Counted from the stretch's first letter, positions 25,832-35,319 are shown. The stretch is DNA of 64,000 nt from Flavobacterium sp. M31R6 (GCF_013284035.1 NZ_CP054141.1:1922001-1986000), one strand, 5' to 3'. Notes: a model not told the origin generated them from the sequence alone. Made by a program: numbers and translations.

Positions 25832-27181
25832 CTATTTTTTGTCTTTTCTCTTTTTATCTCTTGTTTTCAACATGTTTCTATTTACTGAACCATGCGTTTT
25901 TTTCTTGGTTACACCAGGTCCTCCCAAATTGACTTTTTTATTCTTTTTACTTTTCTCTTGAAAAGCGCCATCGCCTTCCAGTTTTTGTTTTTTCATCAAA
26001 AACTTAATAGGTTGCCTGTCTTTTTCAGGTTCGATTAATTTGGATGAAACTTCAACTTCTTCTGGGAAAGTTTCAACCGCTAATTCGGTATTCATCAAAA
26101 TTTCAATGGCCACTTTTGACTCTTCTTCACGAGGAGTAATTAGACTTATAGCAGTTCCAGTAGCATCGGCACGACCCGTTCTACCAATACGGTGCATGTA
26201 CAATTCTGGTAATTCGGGCATTTCAAAGTTGATTACATGGGTAATATTCGAAATATCCAAACCTCTCGCCATAATATCGGTAGTGATTAATCCTCGAAGA
26301 TTTCCTTCTTGAAATTCAGCCATCGTGCTCAAACGGTAATTTTGAGATTTATTGGAGTGGATTACACCAAATTGCCCTTCAAAATCTTCCTCAATACGTT
26401 GATGAACCATATCGGAAATCTTTTTGTTATTCACAAAAACCAAAACACGACTCATGTCTTCATTGGTTTCTAATAAGTGTTTTAAAAGATTTATTTTTGT
26501 ATTGAAATTTGGAACTTGATATGTAATTTGTGTAATGTTTTCAAGCGGTGTTCCAGATGCTGAAAGCGTAACCTCTTCTGGATAATCAAAATAATCATTC
26601 AAAATTGCATCTACTTCATCGGTCATTGTCGCCGAGAATAATATGTTTTGACGTTTTTTTGGCATCATAGCCAAAATAGCCGTCAACTGGGTGCGGAAAC
26701 CTAAATTCAACATTTCGTCAAACTCATCAATAACCAATTTTTGCATTTCTTCAAAACGAATAACGTTATCCAACGTTAAATCCATAATTCGCCCTGGAGT
26801 TCCCACAAGTATATCACATCCTTGATAAACCAATGTTTTTTGAGTATTGATATTTACCCCACCAAAAATTCCAATAGTACGAACCGACATGTATTTGGTC
26901 AATTTTTCGACTTCTTCTACCACCTGAACTACTAGTTCACGAGTTGGAACAAGGATTACTATTTTTGGAGTATGACCTGGAGTAAATTTGTATAATTTTA
27001 ATAAAGGCAATAAATAGGCAAATGTTTTACCAGTACCTGTTTGCGCAATTCCCATCATATCACGGCCAGACATTATCACAGAAAAAGTTTTTTCCTGAAT
27101 AGGAGTTGGGGATGTAAAACCTAAATCGGCTATTGCTTTTTGTACTGATTTAGGGAGATTGAATTGTTCGAAAGTACTCAT
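25832..27181 (-). CDS. DEAD-box RNA helicase, RhlE-like
   Basis: About 449 residues. It has all DEAD-box motifs: Q motif (TSPTPIQEKTF), Walker A AQTGTGKTFAY, VPTREL, GTPGR, the motif II variant DEFDE (Glu-Phe-Asp where DEAD is usual), SAT, TTDIMARGLD and HRIGRTGRA. The motif II change from DEAD to DEFD is a known variant and keeps the acidic pair. A lysine-rich tail of about 60 residues follows the core. The ATG at 27181 is chosen over the TTG at 27202, which lies inside the promoter box. It is a paralogue of the helicase at 744-2675 but lacks the DbpA domain. Confidence 0.92.
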   Translation of the reverse strand: MSTFEQFNLPKSVQKAIADLGFTSPTPIQEKTFSVIMSGRDMMGIAQTGTGKTFAYLLPLLKLYKFTPGHTPKIVILVPTRELVVQVVEEVEKLTKYMSVRTIGIFGGVNINTQKTLVYQGCDILVGTPGRIMDLTLDNVIRFEEMQKLVIDEFDEMLNLGFRTQLTAILAMMPKKRQNILFSATMTDEVDAILNDYFDYPEEVTLSASGTPLENITQITYQVPNFNTKINLLKHLLETNEDMSRVLVFVNNKKISDMVHQRIEEDFEGQFGVIHSNKSQNYRLSTMAEFQEGNLRGLITTDIMARGLDISNITHVINFEMPELPELYMHRIGRTGRADATGTAISLITPREEESKVAIEILMNTELAVETFPEEVEVSSKLIEPEKDRQPIKFLMKKQKLEGDGAFQEKSKKNKKVNLGGPGVTKKKTHGSVNRNMLKTRDKKRKDKK

Positions 27182-27199
27182 TATTGTTTTAATTTTGTG

Positions 27200-27207
27200 C
27201 AAAGATA
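27200..27207 (-). promoter_or_regulatory. -7 box (TATCTTTG) of the RhlE-like gene
   Basis: Exact TAnnTTTG on the minus strand, 18 bases before the ATG at 27181. It overlaps the alternative TTG start. Confidence 0.5.
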
Positions 27208-27373
27208 GGTTTTTTGAAACTAAGGAAAGAAAGGTGAGGCTAACTTTGGCTTTATTTACGGAATGGACAGATGCATTTTGAATAGGTGTAAATGGCTATA
27301 ATGATAAAACCTCTAAAAATTACTTGGGGAAATAATAATCAGAGGTTTAGGAAAACAACCAAAACAAATGGTT

Positions 27374-27796
27374 TTAAGCACTAATGCTCACTTCCACTTC
27401 TTTTGGTTTTATGCTGTAATTCTTTTTTGCAAATAAACGTTTTACTCGAAGCAATAATTCATTTGGATTAAAAGGCTTAGATACAAAATCATCAGCTCCT
27501 AAATTAAAAGCCTCAATGACTGTCCCTTCTTCTTCACCCAATGATGAAACCACAATAACAGGAATGTTTTCAAAGGTTTCCTTAGAATATCCTATTATTT
27601 CAAGTCCAGAACGAAAAGGAAGCATAATATCAGTAATAATCAAGTCAGGTATAAGTACAGGAATTTTTTCTATAGCACTCAAACCATCTTTACATGATGT
27701 TACTTGGTATCCTTCTTTTTTAAGAATGAACTCGAGGATTTTTATCATCAATACATCATCCTCTGCAATCAATATTTTTAAATCTGAATTGTTCAT
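27374..27796 (-). CDS. Stand-alone response regulator receiver protein
   Basis: 140 residues, one CheY-like receiver domain with no output domain. The acidic pocket is EDD at residues 12-14, the phospho-acceptor Asp is in IITDIMLPF (near residue 56), the Ser/Thr switch is in VVSSLG, and the Lys is in VSKPFNPNELL. Single-domain receivers act by protein-protein contact. It is encoded 477 bases downstream of, and on the same strand as, the exopolysaccharide-like operon. The gap suggests its own transcript, though a functional link is possible. The partner kinase is not identifiable. Confidence 0.92.
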   Translation of the reverse strand: MNNSDLKILIAEDDVLMIKILEFILKKEGYQVTSCKDGLSAIEKIPVLIPDLIITDIMLPFRSGLEIIGYSKETFENIPVIVVSSLGEEEGTVIEAFNLGADDFVSKPFNPNELLLRVKRLFAKKNYSIKPKEVEVSISA

Positions 27797-28273
27797 GTTT
27801 TTATCTTTTAATCATTCCCTTAGGAGTTTATAGATTTTAAAAATCCATAAAATGCAAATAAATCTGTTGAAATGCATTTGTTCTGTATTTACAACAACTA
27901 TGCCAAACATTTATTTGCTGTTTTTAAACCTCTTAAAGTTTTGATAAAGAGTCTTAAATTGTTCCCAATTTTATTTATCTAGTAATGATTGAGTTAGGAT
28001 AAAGAAGTCGCCCAATGATTGAAGAAGCATCATTGAAAATATATAAGTGTTTGTAAACTAAGAAGAATTATAGAATGTTAATTTGGAGCAGAATGATTAG
28101 GCTTTTTTGTTAATATCGTCCCGCTTTCCGTTACAATCTCCCGAAAAAAACGGGAGGATTTTCACTTCATATGAGCGAAGCGAACTGGCGAAGCAATCGG
28201 GGCTAAGGTTTAGTATTTGGTCTTTTTGCCATCAGCTGAAAAAGAAAAAAGTATGATAGAATTTAGGGTGGCA
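27797..28273. other. Intergenic region with a GC-rich repeat element
   Basis: A 477-base gap. It contains a small hairpin CAATGAT/ATCATTG (28013-28035) and a GC-rich element at 28119-28208. No gene or RNA was recognised. The rest is AT-rich, and I found no convincing promoter for the receiver gene. Confidence 0.5.
28119..28208. repeat. GC-rich intergenic element with a CTCCCG/CGGGAG hairpin
   Basis: It begins CCCGCTTTCCGTTACAATC, has a hairpin CTCCCG-A7-CGGGAG (28138-28156), and ends near AATCGGGGCTAAGG. It resembles a dispersed Flavobacterium intergenic repeat I recall, but copies cannot be checked here. It differs from the element at 17015-17140. Confidence 0.45.
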
Positions 28274-30502
28274 TTATTTATTATACAACTCAATTTCATC
28301 AATCATTACCATTGGCTTTTTGTTTTTTCGCTTTCTCCAAATGGGTAATTCTTTTAGATTTTCGACTTCAATTTTTAGAACATCGTATCGGTTAAAGTTA
28401 TCCGACTTAAATTCCCAAGGTTTTATGGTAACTTCTAAACTTTCTGATAATTCCTCGCTTTCCTGCTGGGTGATAAGTTGCCATTTGTTCTTTTTGAGCC
28501 CGTAGATACTGATTTTTTTGGGTGTAAAAATCCAATGTCTTTGATCATTCAAGGAATTGATTCGGATGGTATTGAAATTTAACTTTCGGGTAGTAATTTC
28601 AATTTCGGGATTAGTGCCGTACCAGCCAATCCAGTTAATAGCAGGATTTTTGTATCCGCGAACACCGTCAACCAATCCATAAGTTCCTTTGCCTTTGTTT
28701 TCATCGGCTGGAGAAGTCAAAAAACGGACTTCATATTTCTCTCCCAAATGGTTGCAGGTGTTTTTCTCTATAGCCAGCCATTCTTGATAGTATTGATCGG
28801 GAGTTAGACCACCTTCACTTAGTTCATAAATTCCAAAGTCATTACAGTTTTTTGAAAAGTTCAGTACTCGTTCTCTGAGTTGTTTTCCTTGGTCTTCTTT
28901 GTTTTTGTCCGTAAACATTCCGTGCTTGTCTTTGCCATAAAATTTGGCTTGTTCAAAATACACATATTCTAAGGACATCCTCAATTTTAAAACACGCTTT
29001 GCTATTATTGGATTATCAACTGAAACCTTTTCTGCTTGACTTATAATTTGATCGTATTGATCCATGGCTTCAGGAGTAAGAAAGGTATTTCTGTTTTGGA
29101 TAGGATCTGAATAAATGTCTAGATAGCGGTCTGTTTTTTCTTGATATTGAGTTAGTAGATCGATGTATTTTTTAACAAATGGAGCCGCGTTTCCATAAAA
29201 ACCATTCAGGAAATCATTGGTAACTGCTTCAACATCGGTTTGGGTATCCCAAATTATTTTAGCCAAAAGATATTGTCTTAATTCGTATAAATCCCCAGGA
29301 ACATCGGCATAACCTTGTACAAAAAGGCCCTTGACCTGATTCTGTTCGAAGAGTTTGTAGTTCTTCGAAAAGGTTTGAAAATTAGGAAAAGGCGAAAGAT
29401 AGTTGGTGAATTCGACCGTATAGTCCCATAAATAAAAGTGTTGTGCGGTTGTGCTCCAATTTTTGAGGATATCCAAAAAGGCAGCATTGTTTGGTACTTC
29501 TGAAATTGCCTTTCCGCGATTCAGTTCTATTGGACAAAAAAGTGTGTAAATATTGGGTTCGATTTTTAGATTTACAGGAGCGCGATAGGTGTGGAGGTAA
29601 GCTAATGTGGTGATTTGGGTTTTAGGAAATTGGGATGCAATTTTATTCAGAAAATAATAAAACGAGCCTTGCGGGCCTCCATATTTTTCATTCAGAGTTT
29701 TGCATCTGGTACATTCACAATAAACGACATCGTCATTTTGGCTAACCGAAAAAAAGCTTGCATTGGGATTTTGAGCAATTATTTCACTCATTTTTTTGGT
29801 GACAATTTCGACCACAGTATCATTGGACATGCACAATGACTCACTGTTGCGTTCTCCTTCGTAGTACGCAAAAAATTCGGGATTGGTTTTGAAATACGTT
29901 TTTGCACTAAGTAATTTATAAAAGGAATGTCCCCAAATTCCAAAATCATCAATGTGCCAGTCCAGTTTGTGCCATTCCCTGAAAGCTTCATCATAACAAT
30001 CGGGATAAAATAAGGCGCGGTATTCAAATGACGGTTTGTAGATTTGATTTGAATTTTTAGGAAAGGAGACTTGTTTTAGCTTAGGAATGAAATTATCGTT
30101 TGCTGTGTATTTTCTAAATCCCCAAATTTCCAATAAAGTATAAACGGCGTATCTTAAGGTTTTTTCATTTGAACCAATCAAATAAATATTTTTTTCGTCG
30201 CTTTTGATGACAAAAGAATTTTCTTGAGTCGCGTTTTTATTGGAAGCAATTTCGAGAATTATTTTTGAGTTGCCATTACTTTTTGTTTTGTCAACTTGTA
30301 TAAGAATTGGATTTTCAAAGGCTTGGTCTAAATAAGTTTTTAAAAGCGTTGCGGGATTTTTTGTAGCATCACTTGTGGAAAGTATAAAAACTTCCTGTCC
30401 TTTTGTATTTGTTAAATTAAGTGAGTTTTGGGCCATAATTTTACAGTTTGCTACTAACAAAATAAAAATGATGGCTATTATTTTAACTTGTTGGCACATC
30501 AT
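28274..30502 (-). CDS. Secreted DUF4838 protein, glycosidase-like
   Basis: 742 residues. A signal peptide (about 1-24, ending MAQ) is followed by an alpha-glucuronidase-N-terminal-like domain (about 30-130). A DUF4838 TIM-barrel-like region spans about 160-450, with the typical SVSQNDDVVYCECTRCKTL. The C-terminal region (about 590-742) resembles a carbohydrate-binding jelly roll (INWIGWYGTNPEIEITTRKL). DUF4838 proteins are relatives of glycoside hydrolases with unproven activity. It is the last gene of a four-gene operon, 4 bases after the barrel gene, so I infer that it trims or modifies the exported polymer. Confidence 0.85.
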   Translation of the reverse strand: MMCQQVKIIAIIFILLVANCKIMAQNSLNLTNTKGQEVFILSTSDATKNPATLLKTYLDQAFENPILIQVDKTKSNGNSKIILEIASNKNATQENSFVIKSDEKNIYLIGSNEKTLRYAVYTLLEIWGFRKYTANDNFIPKLKQVSFPKNSNQIYKPSFEYRALFYPDCYDEAFREWHKLDWHIDDFGIWGHSFYKLLSAKTYFKTNPEFFAYYEGERNSESLCMSNDTVVEIVTKKMSEIIAQNPNASFFSVSQNDDVVYCECTRCKTLNEKYGGPQGSFYYFLNKIASQFPKTQITTLAYLHTYRAPVNLKIEPNIYTLFCPIELNRGKAISEVPNNAAFLDILKNWSTTAQHFYLWDYTVEFTNYLSPFPNFQTFSKNYKLFEQNQVKGLFVQGYADVPGDLYELRQYLLAKIIWDTQTDVEAVTNDFLNGFYGNAAPFVKKYIDLLTQYQEKTDRYLDIYSDPIQNRNTFLTPEAMDQYDQIISQAEKVSVDNPIIAKRVLKLRMSLEYVYFEQAKFYGKDKHGMFTDKNKEDQGKQLRERVLNFSKNCNDFGIYELSEGGLTPDQYYQEWLAIEKNTCNHLGEKYEVRFLTSPADENKGKGTYGLVDGVRGYKNPAINWIGWYGTNPEIEITTRKLNFNTIRINSLNDQRHWIFTPKKISIYGLKKNKWQLITQQESEELSESLEVTIKPWEFKSDNFNRYDVLKIEVENLKELPIWRKRKNKKPMVMIDEIELYNK

Positions 30503-30506
30503 TTTT

Positions 30507-31778
30507 TTAAAATTGATATTGAAACATCAAAGCAATCTCGGTTTCGATTTGTTTCAAGCCGGGTGTGTATTCCTGATTGTTTGCAGATAATTGTAATCCT
30601 GTTACGTAATGCTCACCAAACAATCGATAATAACCGCCTCCAATTCTAAAAGAATCAAGAGATAAACGTTCTTCTATTTGTCCAAGGGTAGTTCGCTCAT
30701 CTGGTGAAGTTCCGTAACCTGCAATTATTGTAAGGTAATCAAATCGGGTATTGAAATAATAGCGACTCGTTAGGGTAAAAGCTGGGTAAACGGTGCTGTT
30801 TTCAAATTGAAAGTAGGACCTTAGATTGAGCCAATAGGAACCCAAATATTTTCCAACTCCAACAACTGCAGTGGCAAAATTGGTGTCTTCGGTATCAATG
30901 TAGCGAACGCCTAAATCACCTTCCCATCCTTTATTGAAATTATGAAAAAAGGAATATCCGAGCCTTAATTTGGGAAATACAGGATCGCTGCTATAACCTG
31001 CTCCAATGTAGGAGTAGCTATTTTTGCTTGTAAAAAGATAACTTTCGGCTTCATACTGAATACCATTGACTACACTTTGTCCATCTGCGTATCGATTGGA
31101 ATAATTGACTCTGGCAATGGCCGATCCCCAATTTCGTTGCCTAATGTATTGCAAACTTCCATAATGCCAAGGGCCATAACCGGAGCGGTCAAAGGTGGTA
31201 TAGTTGTAATTGACTCCAATTCGATCCGATTTCAATCGGCTATCAGCAATGAAATAATGCAGTTTGAAATCGGAATCTTTTGGATACATAGCCTCCATTT
31301 CTTTTAAATAGGCTTCGCTTTTTTCTTTTTCTCCCTGCAATTCATAGATGGCGAGTTTTTTGTATCTAAAATCTTTTTTTCCTGGGTGTGCAGCAATGGC
31401 TTTATTGACAACTATCTCCGCATCCGAATAGTTTTTTTCTTCGATATCCATATTGATTAGGTAAGTGAAGGCATCTTCATAAACAGGATTTTTGTCGATG
31501 ACATAATTATAATAATATTGAGCACTGTCTTTTGCATTTGTCAATTGATAAATTCTGCCCGTCAGTAAATAAAAATCCAGATAATCGGGAGCCAGTTTTA
31601 TTCCCAAGTGGGTTTTCTTCAATGCCGACTCATAGTTTTTGTCTTTGTTTACTTCTTTTATGGCAACATTCAAAAGACTGTCAACATCTATTTTTTGTGC
31701 CCAAACGACATTATTTTTCGCCATTCCCAATACAAGAAAAAGAATAAAGAGGATTTTGATGTAGTTTTTATGTTTCAT
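30507..31778 (-). CDS. TPR plus YaiO-family outer-membrane beta-barrel protein
   Basis: 423 residues. A signal peptide (about 1-27, ending VWAQ) is followed by tetratricopeptide-like helical repeats (about 30-165). A YaiO-type beta-barrel follows (about 175-423), with alternating aromatic strands such as RIGVNYNYTTFDRSGYGPW and a C-terminal IALMFQYQF ending in Phe. A periplasmic TPR part fused to a barrel is the architecture of exopolysaccharide exporters such as PgaA and BcsC, though this barrel is smaller. It lies between the GT2 synthase and DUF4838 genes, suggesting it is the outer-membrane exit. Confidence 0.88.
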   Translation of the reverse strand: MKHKNYIKILFILFLVLGMAKNNVVWAQKIDVDSLLNVAIKEVNKDKNYESALKKTHLGIKLAPDYLDFYLLTGRIYQLTNAKDSAQYYYNYVIDKNPVYEDAFTYLINMDIEEKNYSDAEIVVNKAIAAHPGKKDFRYKKLAIYELQGEKEKSEAYLKEMEAMYPKDSDFKLHYFIADSRLKSDRIGVNYNYTTFDRSGYGPWHYGSLQYIRQRNWGSAIARVNYSNRYADGQSVVNGIQYEAESYLFTSKNSYSYIGAGYSSDPVFPKLRLGYSFFHNFNKGWEGDLGVRYIDTEDTNFATAVVGVGKYLGSYWLNLRSYFQFENSTVYPAFTLTSRYYFNTRFDYLTIIAGYGTSPDERTTLGQIEERLSLDSFRIGGGYYRLFGEHYVTGLQLSANNQEYTPGLKQIETEIALMFQYQF

Positions 31779-31805
31779 ACCTTTTAAAAATTTACAATAT
31801 GCAAT

Positions 31806-33233
31806 CTAATTTTGTTTTGGAGTGGTATTAAATCCCTGCCTTTGCATATTTCCCCAACTTTGTTCTTTCTGTCTAAAAAAATGATAATACCCTTTTAACG
31901 ACGCATACACGTTTACGGGGTGGTAACAAAAAGGTTCAATAATAGCCATTAATATTAAAACAATAATTTCCTTAGTATTGGCATAGTTTTTATAAATAAC
32001 ATCGTCCAATAGAATAGAAATAAAGGTTATGATAAGATAGAATAAATATACTATCAACGACAGGTAGAGGAAATTTACATAATTTACATCCAAAAGAAAA
32101 AAGCCAAGAATCAGAACAATGATGCCAGTTAGTTCTAGAATCGGAATCAAAAATTCAAAGAAAAAGAAATAAGGGAATATTAAAAATCCTGTTTTTTCAT
32201 ATTTCGGATTGAAAAAAATATTTTTGTGTAAATATAAAGTCTGGATCAATCCTCTTGCCCAACGTACGCGTTGACGAATCAAGACTTCTCTTGTAGCTGG
32301 AACTTCTGTCCAGCATAAAGATTCAGGAATGTATTGAATTGAAAAAGGTAATTTGTTGTCATACATATATTTTCTCATTCGAGTAATAAGTTCCATATCT
32401 TCTCCCAATGATTTGTGCCAATAACCTCCGGCCGCAACAGCAATTTCTTTGTCAAACATACCCAGTCCTCCAGAAACCAACAACAAACCATTGATCTGAC
32501 TCCAGGCCATTCTGCCAAAAAGAAAGGCGCGAACATATTCCAGTTCTTGAAATCTAGGATACCATCCTTTGGGGAAATGGATTTTGACCAAAAAGCCATC
32601 TTTTACTTCGCAAGAATTAGAAATTCGAATACCAGCACCTGTTGCAATGACTCTTTTTTTACTTTCGATGAAGGGTTTTGCTAATTTTATGATGGTATCA
32701 TTCTTTAGAATACAATCCACATCGGTGCATAAAAACAATGGATATTTGGTTGAATTTATTCCTGCATTTGAGGCATCTGCTTTACTTTTTCCATTTTCTT
32801 TATCCACCACCAATAGTTTTGAATAAAGTGAATTTGTGGATTTGTAATGACCTCTTACACGACTTGTTTTAATTTTTTCCTGATAATAAAAATCGACTTT
32901 GATTAATTCGAACTCATCAATTAGTTTTTGGAGAGTATCATCGGAACTGCCATCATTTACCAATACGACTTCATATTTTGGATAAGTAAGTGAGAGTAAC
33001 GATTTAACATTGTAGACAACAGTCGCCCCTTCGTTGAATGCTGGTGCTACTACAGAGACACCTGGGATGTAATTGGATTTGATGATTACATTATTTGGAA
33101 TGTAATATTTCGTGTTTAGGTGTTTTTTAATCGCATAATAGGATAGCATTGCTAATATGGTATAACAAATGATATAGGTAAAAGAAAATACTCCTATGAA
33201 ATATGCATATATGTTTAATATATTATCTAGCAT
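31806..33233 (-). CDS. Processive family 2 glycosyltransferase (PgaC/BcsA-like synthase)
   Basis: 475 residues. An N-terminal membrane helix (about 8-33), a GT-A domain (about 55-320) and three or four C-terminal helices (about 345-440) match inner-membrane polysaccharide synthases. Catalytic motifs are complete: VVLVNDGSSDD, the DxD in LCTDVDCIL, the general base in SLGEDMELITR, and the QxxRW-type RQRVRWARG. These mark a processive enzyme that extrudes its polymer. The ATG overlaps the HEAT gene stop as TAATG, implying translational coupling. There is no PilZ domain. Polymer identity is unknown; a GlcNAc or glucose polymer is plausible. Confidence 0.92.
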   Translation of the reverse strand: MLDNILNIYAYFIGVFSFTYIICYTILAMLSYYAIKKHLNTKYYIPNNVIIKSNYIPGVSVVAPAFNEGATVVYNVKSLLSLTYPKYEVVLVNDGSSDDTLQKLIDEFELIKVDFYYQEKIKTSRVRGHYKSTNSLYSKLLVVDKENGKSKADASNAGINSTKYPLFLCTDVDCILKNDTIIKLAKPFIESKKRVIATGAGIRISNSCEVKDGFLVKIHFPKGWYPRFQELEYVRAFLFGRMAWSQINGLLLVSGGLGMFDKEIAVAAGGYWHKSLGEDMELITRMRKYMYDNKLPFSIQYIPESLCWTEVPATREVLIRQRVRWARGLIQTLYLHKNIFFNPKYEKTGFLIFPYFFFFEFLIPILELTGIIVLILGFFLLDVNYVNFLYLSLIVYLFYLIITFISILLDDVIYKNYANTKEIIVLILMAIIEPFCYHPVNVYASLKGYYHFFRQKEQSWGNMQRQGFNTTPKQN

Positions 33234-34294
33234 TATAAATAAGGTGTTTTAACATGTTTGACTACTTTTTGTACATCTTCATTATCCAAAAAATGTTGTT
33301 CAAAATAATGTGAGTTTATTTTGTTGAGACAATAAACGGCATCAAGTTTAATATCCTCGTCGGTTTTATTTTCTAATAATTGAGCAATAAAATGCTCAGA
33401 ATTGGTTGCTCCTATTCCGGAAAGCGTATCGAAGATTTCTAATTTATTTAGAGTGTCTTCGTGTTTAAATTGTTCAATCAATATCGGTTCTGCCTGGTGG
33501 ATATATAAAAATTTCACAGCTATAATTGCTTCATGTCGAACCGATTTGTCGTTGTGTTTTAGTAATTTTAGAATGGTTTCATTGTCATTGGTATAGTTGT
33601 AAAATACCATCAATTTTATTCCCAATTTGATAATTGAAAGATTATCTGATTTAATCCATTGACTTAAGTTGGAAGGAATTTTTGTTTTTTTCTGATGTAA
33701 AATATCCATAATATTGATTTCTTCAGCAATAGTAATTTGGTGTGAGAAATCAACTAAAGTCTCTAATTTGTTTGGTTTTAGTGAGATTAAGGACAAAAAA
33801 GCACTGGATTTGACACTTCTGTTTTTATGATTTAAGAATGGAGTAATGAGCGGAGCTCCTTTTTTATATTCTAAAGATTCCAGTTGGTACATCCCTAGAC
33901 ACTTTAAATAAAAGCGATTGCTTTTTAGAAGTTTTTTGGTGTATTCGAATAATTCAAATTGTTCATATAGAAAATGGAAAGTATTGGTGACTTCACCTTT
34001 TAGATTCAATTTCAAGAAAATAATCTCATTAAGAATTAATTTTTTGCACCATTTTTTTTCAAATGGAATTCCTTTTTTGAATTGCTCAATTTCGGTTTTA
34101 AAAAGAGTTTCATCAAAAGGCGAGAAAATCATGTTGGTTAGGAAACTGTCTATTTTACTTTTTGCGTCTTCAAATTTTGGTCTGAACAAATCGTATCTGA
34201 ATCTATTGATTATCAGAAAAGCTATTAATAAGATAAGTCCACAAGTCAATATGGGAAGAGCGATGAGGACAAAATAATAAATTAATACATCCAT
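33233..34294 (-). CDS. Membrane-anchored HEAT-repeat protein
   Basis: 353 residues. One N-terminal hydrophobic helix (about 5-30, YYFVLIALPILTCGLILLIAFLII) is followed by a long alpha-helical region. It has HEAT-type repeats, for example SVRHEAIIAVKFL near 265 and IKLDAVYCLNKI near 325. It is the first gene of the operon with the GT2 synthase, and its stop codon overlaps the synthase start. HEAT repeats bind proteins, so I infer a cytoplasmic scaffold or co-polymerase for the synthase, in the place PgaD holds in the Pga system. No enzymatic motif seen. Confidence 0.85.
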   Translation of the reverse strand: MDVLIYYFVLIALPILTCGLILLIAFLIINRFRYDLFRPKFEDAKSKIDSFLTNMIFSPFDETLFKTEIEQFKKGIPFEKKWCKKLILNEIIFLKLNLKGEVTNTFHFLYEQFELFEYTKKLLKSNRFYLKCLGMYQLESLEYKKGAPLITPFLNHKNRSVKSSAFLSLISLKPNKLETLVDFSHQITIAEEINIMDILHQKKTKIPSNLSQWIKSDNLSIIKLGIKLMVFYNYTNDNETILKLLKHNDKSVRHEAIIAVKFLYIHQAEPILIEQFKHEDTLNKLEIFDTLSGIGATNSEHFIAQLLENKTDEDIKLDAVYCLNKINSHYFEQHFLDNEDVQKVVKHVKTPYL

Positions 34295-34554
34295 TAATAA
34301 GAGGTGCGTTTTGAAAAGGGTTACAAAAAACTAAGCCAATGTTGGGTTGTATTTTTTTTATTAAAAAAAAATCTACATAAAGATAATGATTATTTCAAAT
34401 ATTTTGAATAAAATAATGGAAAACAGTTTGTTATGAAGTGAAAGGGAGTCGGTTTATATGATTATAAAAAACAACTTTTTTAGAAGTTAAACAGATTGAA
34501 AATTGTAATTTGGATTTCAAGTAAAAAGAGTAAGTAATTTTTTTTAGTATTTGT

Positions 34555-35319
34555 CTAAAATCCTTCAAAAACGCCCAATCCAAATAAAGCAAAATCATAT
34601 TTTACGGGATCTATTGGGTCTAGTTCCCTAAGATTTATATCCAATTCGGTTAGAGCTCTTCCATCATTTTGTTTTCGCGTAAGTAAGCCTAATTTACGGG
34701 CTACATTTCCGGAGTGTATATCTAGCGGACAAGAAAGAAGGGAAGGGGAGATGCTTTTCCAAATCCCTAAATCGACACCTTTGTTGTCTTGGCGACACAT
34801 CCATCTCAAATACATATTTATTCTCTTGGCCGCAGATCCTTTCAATGGGTCAGAAATGTGTTTTTGTGTCCTGTTAAGATGTGGGATTTCAAAAAAAAGC
34901 TGTTTGAATTTATGAGTGCTATTTTGCAAATCGTTTCCTTCTATATTTTGGCTAAAGATTGTTTCTAATCCACCATGATTTTGATAAATATGCTGTAATC
35001 CTTTAATAAAGCCGATAAAATCTTGTCCGTTGAAAGTACGATGCACGAAATTTTCCAATCGTTCTAAGTCGGTTTCCTGGTGCGACATTACAAAATCATA
35101 AGGCGCATTACCCATCACATCCATCATTTTGTGTGCATTCTTGATAATCATTTTTCGATTTCCCCAAGATATAGTGGAGCTCAAGAATCCTGCAATTTCG
35201 ATATCTTCCTTTTGGGTAAATAGATGCGGAATTTGTACAGGATCACTTTCGATGAAATCCTGATTATTGTATAATAGTACTTTTTCGTCCAGAAAAGATT
35301 TAAGTTCAGTTTTATTCAT
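34555..35319 (-). CDS. TIGR02757 / DUF2400 family protein
   Basis: About 254 residues, soluble, recognised as the TIGR02757 (DUF2400) family. Conserved pieces include EIAGFLSSTISWGNRKMI, NMYLRWMCRQDNKGVDLGIW and the C-terminal FALFGLGVFE. The family is widespread in Bacteroidota; its function is unknown to me. I choose the ATG at 35319, 4 bases after the upstream gene's stop, over the in-frame ATG at 35358, which would overlap that gene and add unrelated residues. It is the third gene of an operon beginning with a LolD-type ATPase. Confidence 0.85.
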   Translation of the reverse strand: MNKTELKSFLDEKVLLYNNQDFIESDPVQIPHLFTQKEDIEIAGFLSSTISWGNRKMIIKNAHKMMDVMGNAPYDFVMSHQETDLERLENFVHRTFNGQDFIGFIKGLQHIYQNHGGLETIFSQNIEGNDLQNSTHKFKQLFFEIPHLNRTQKHISDPLKGSAAKRINMYLRWMCRQDNKGVDLGIWKSISPSLLSCPLDIHSGNVARKLGLLTRKQNDGRALTELDINLRELDPIDPVKYDFALFGLGVFEGF

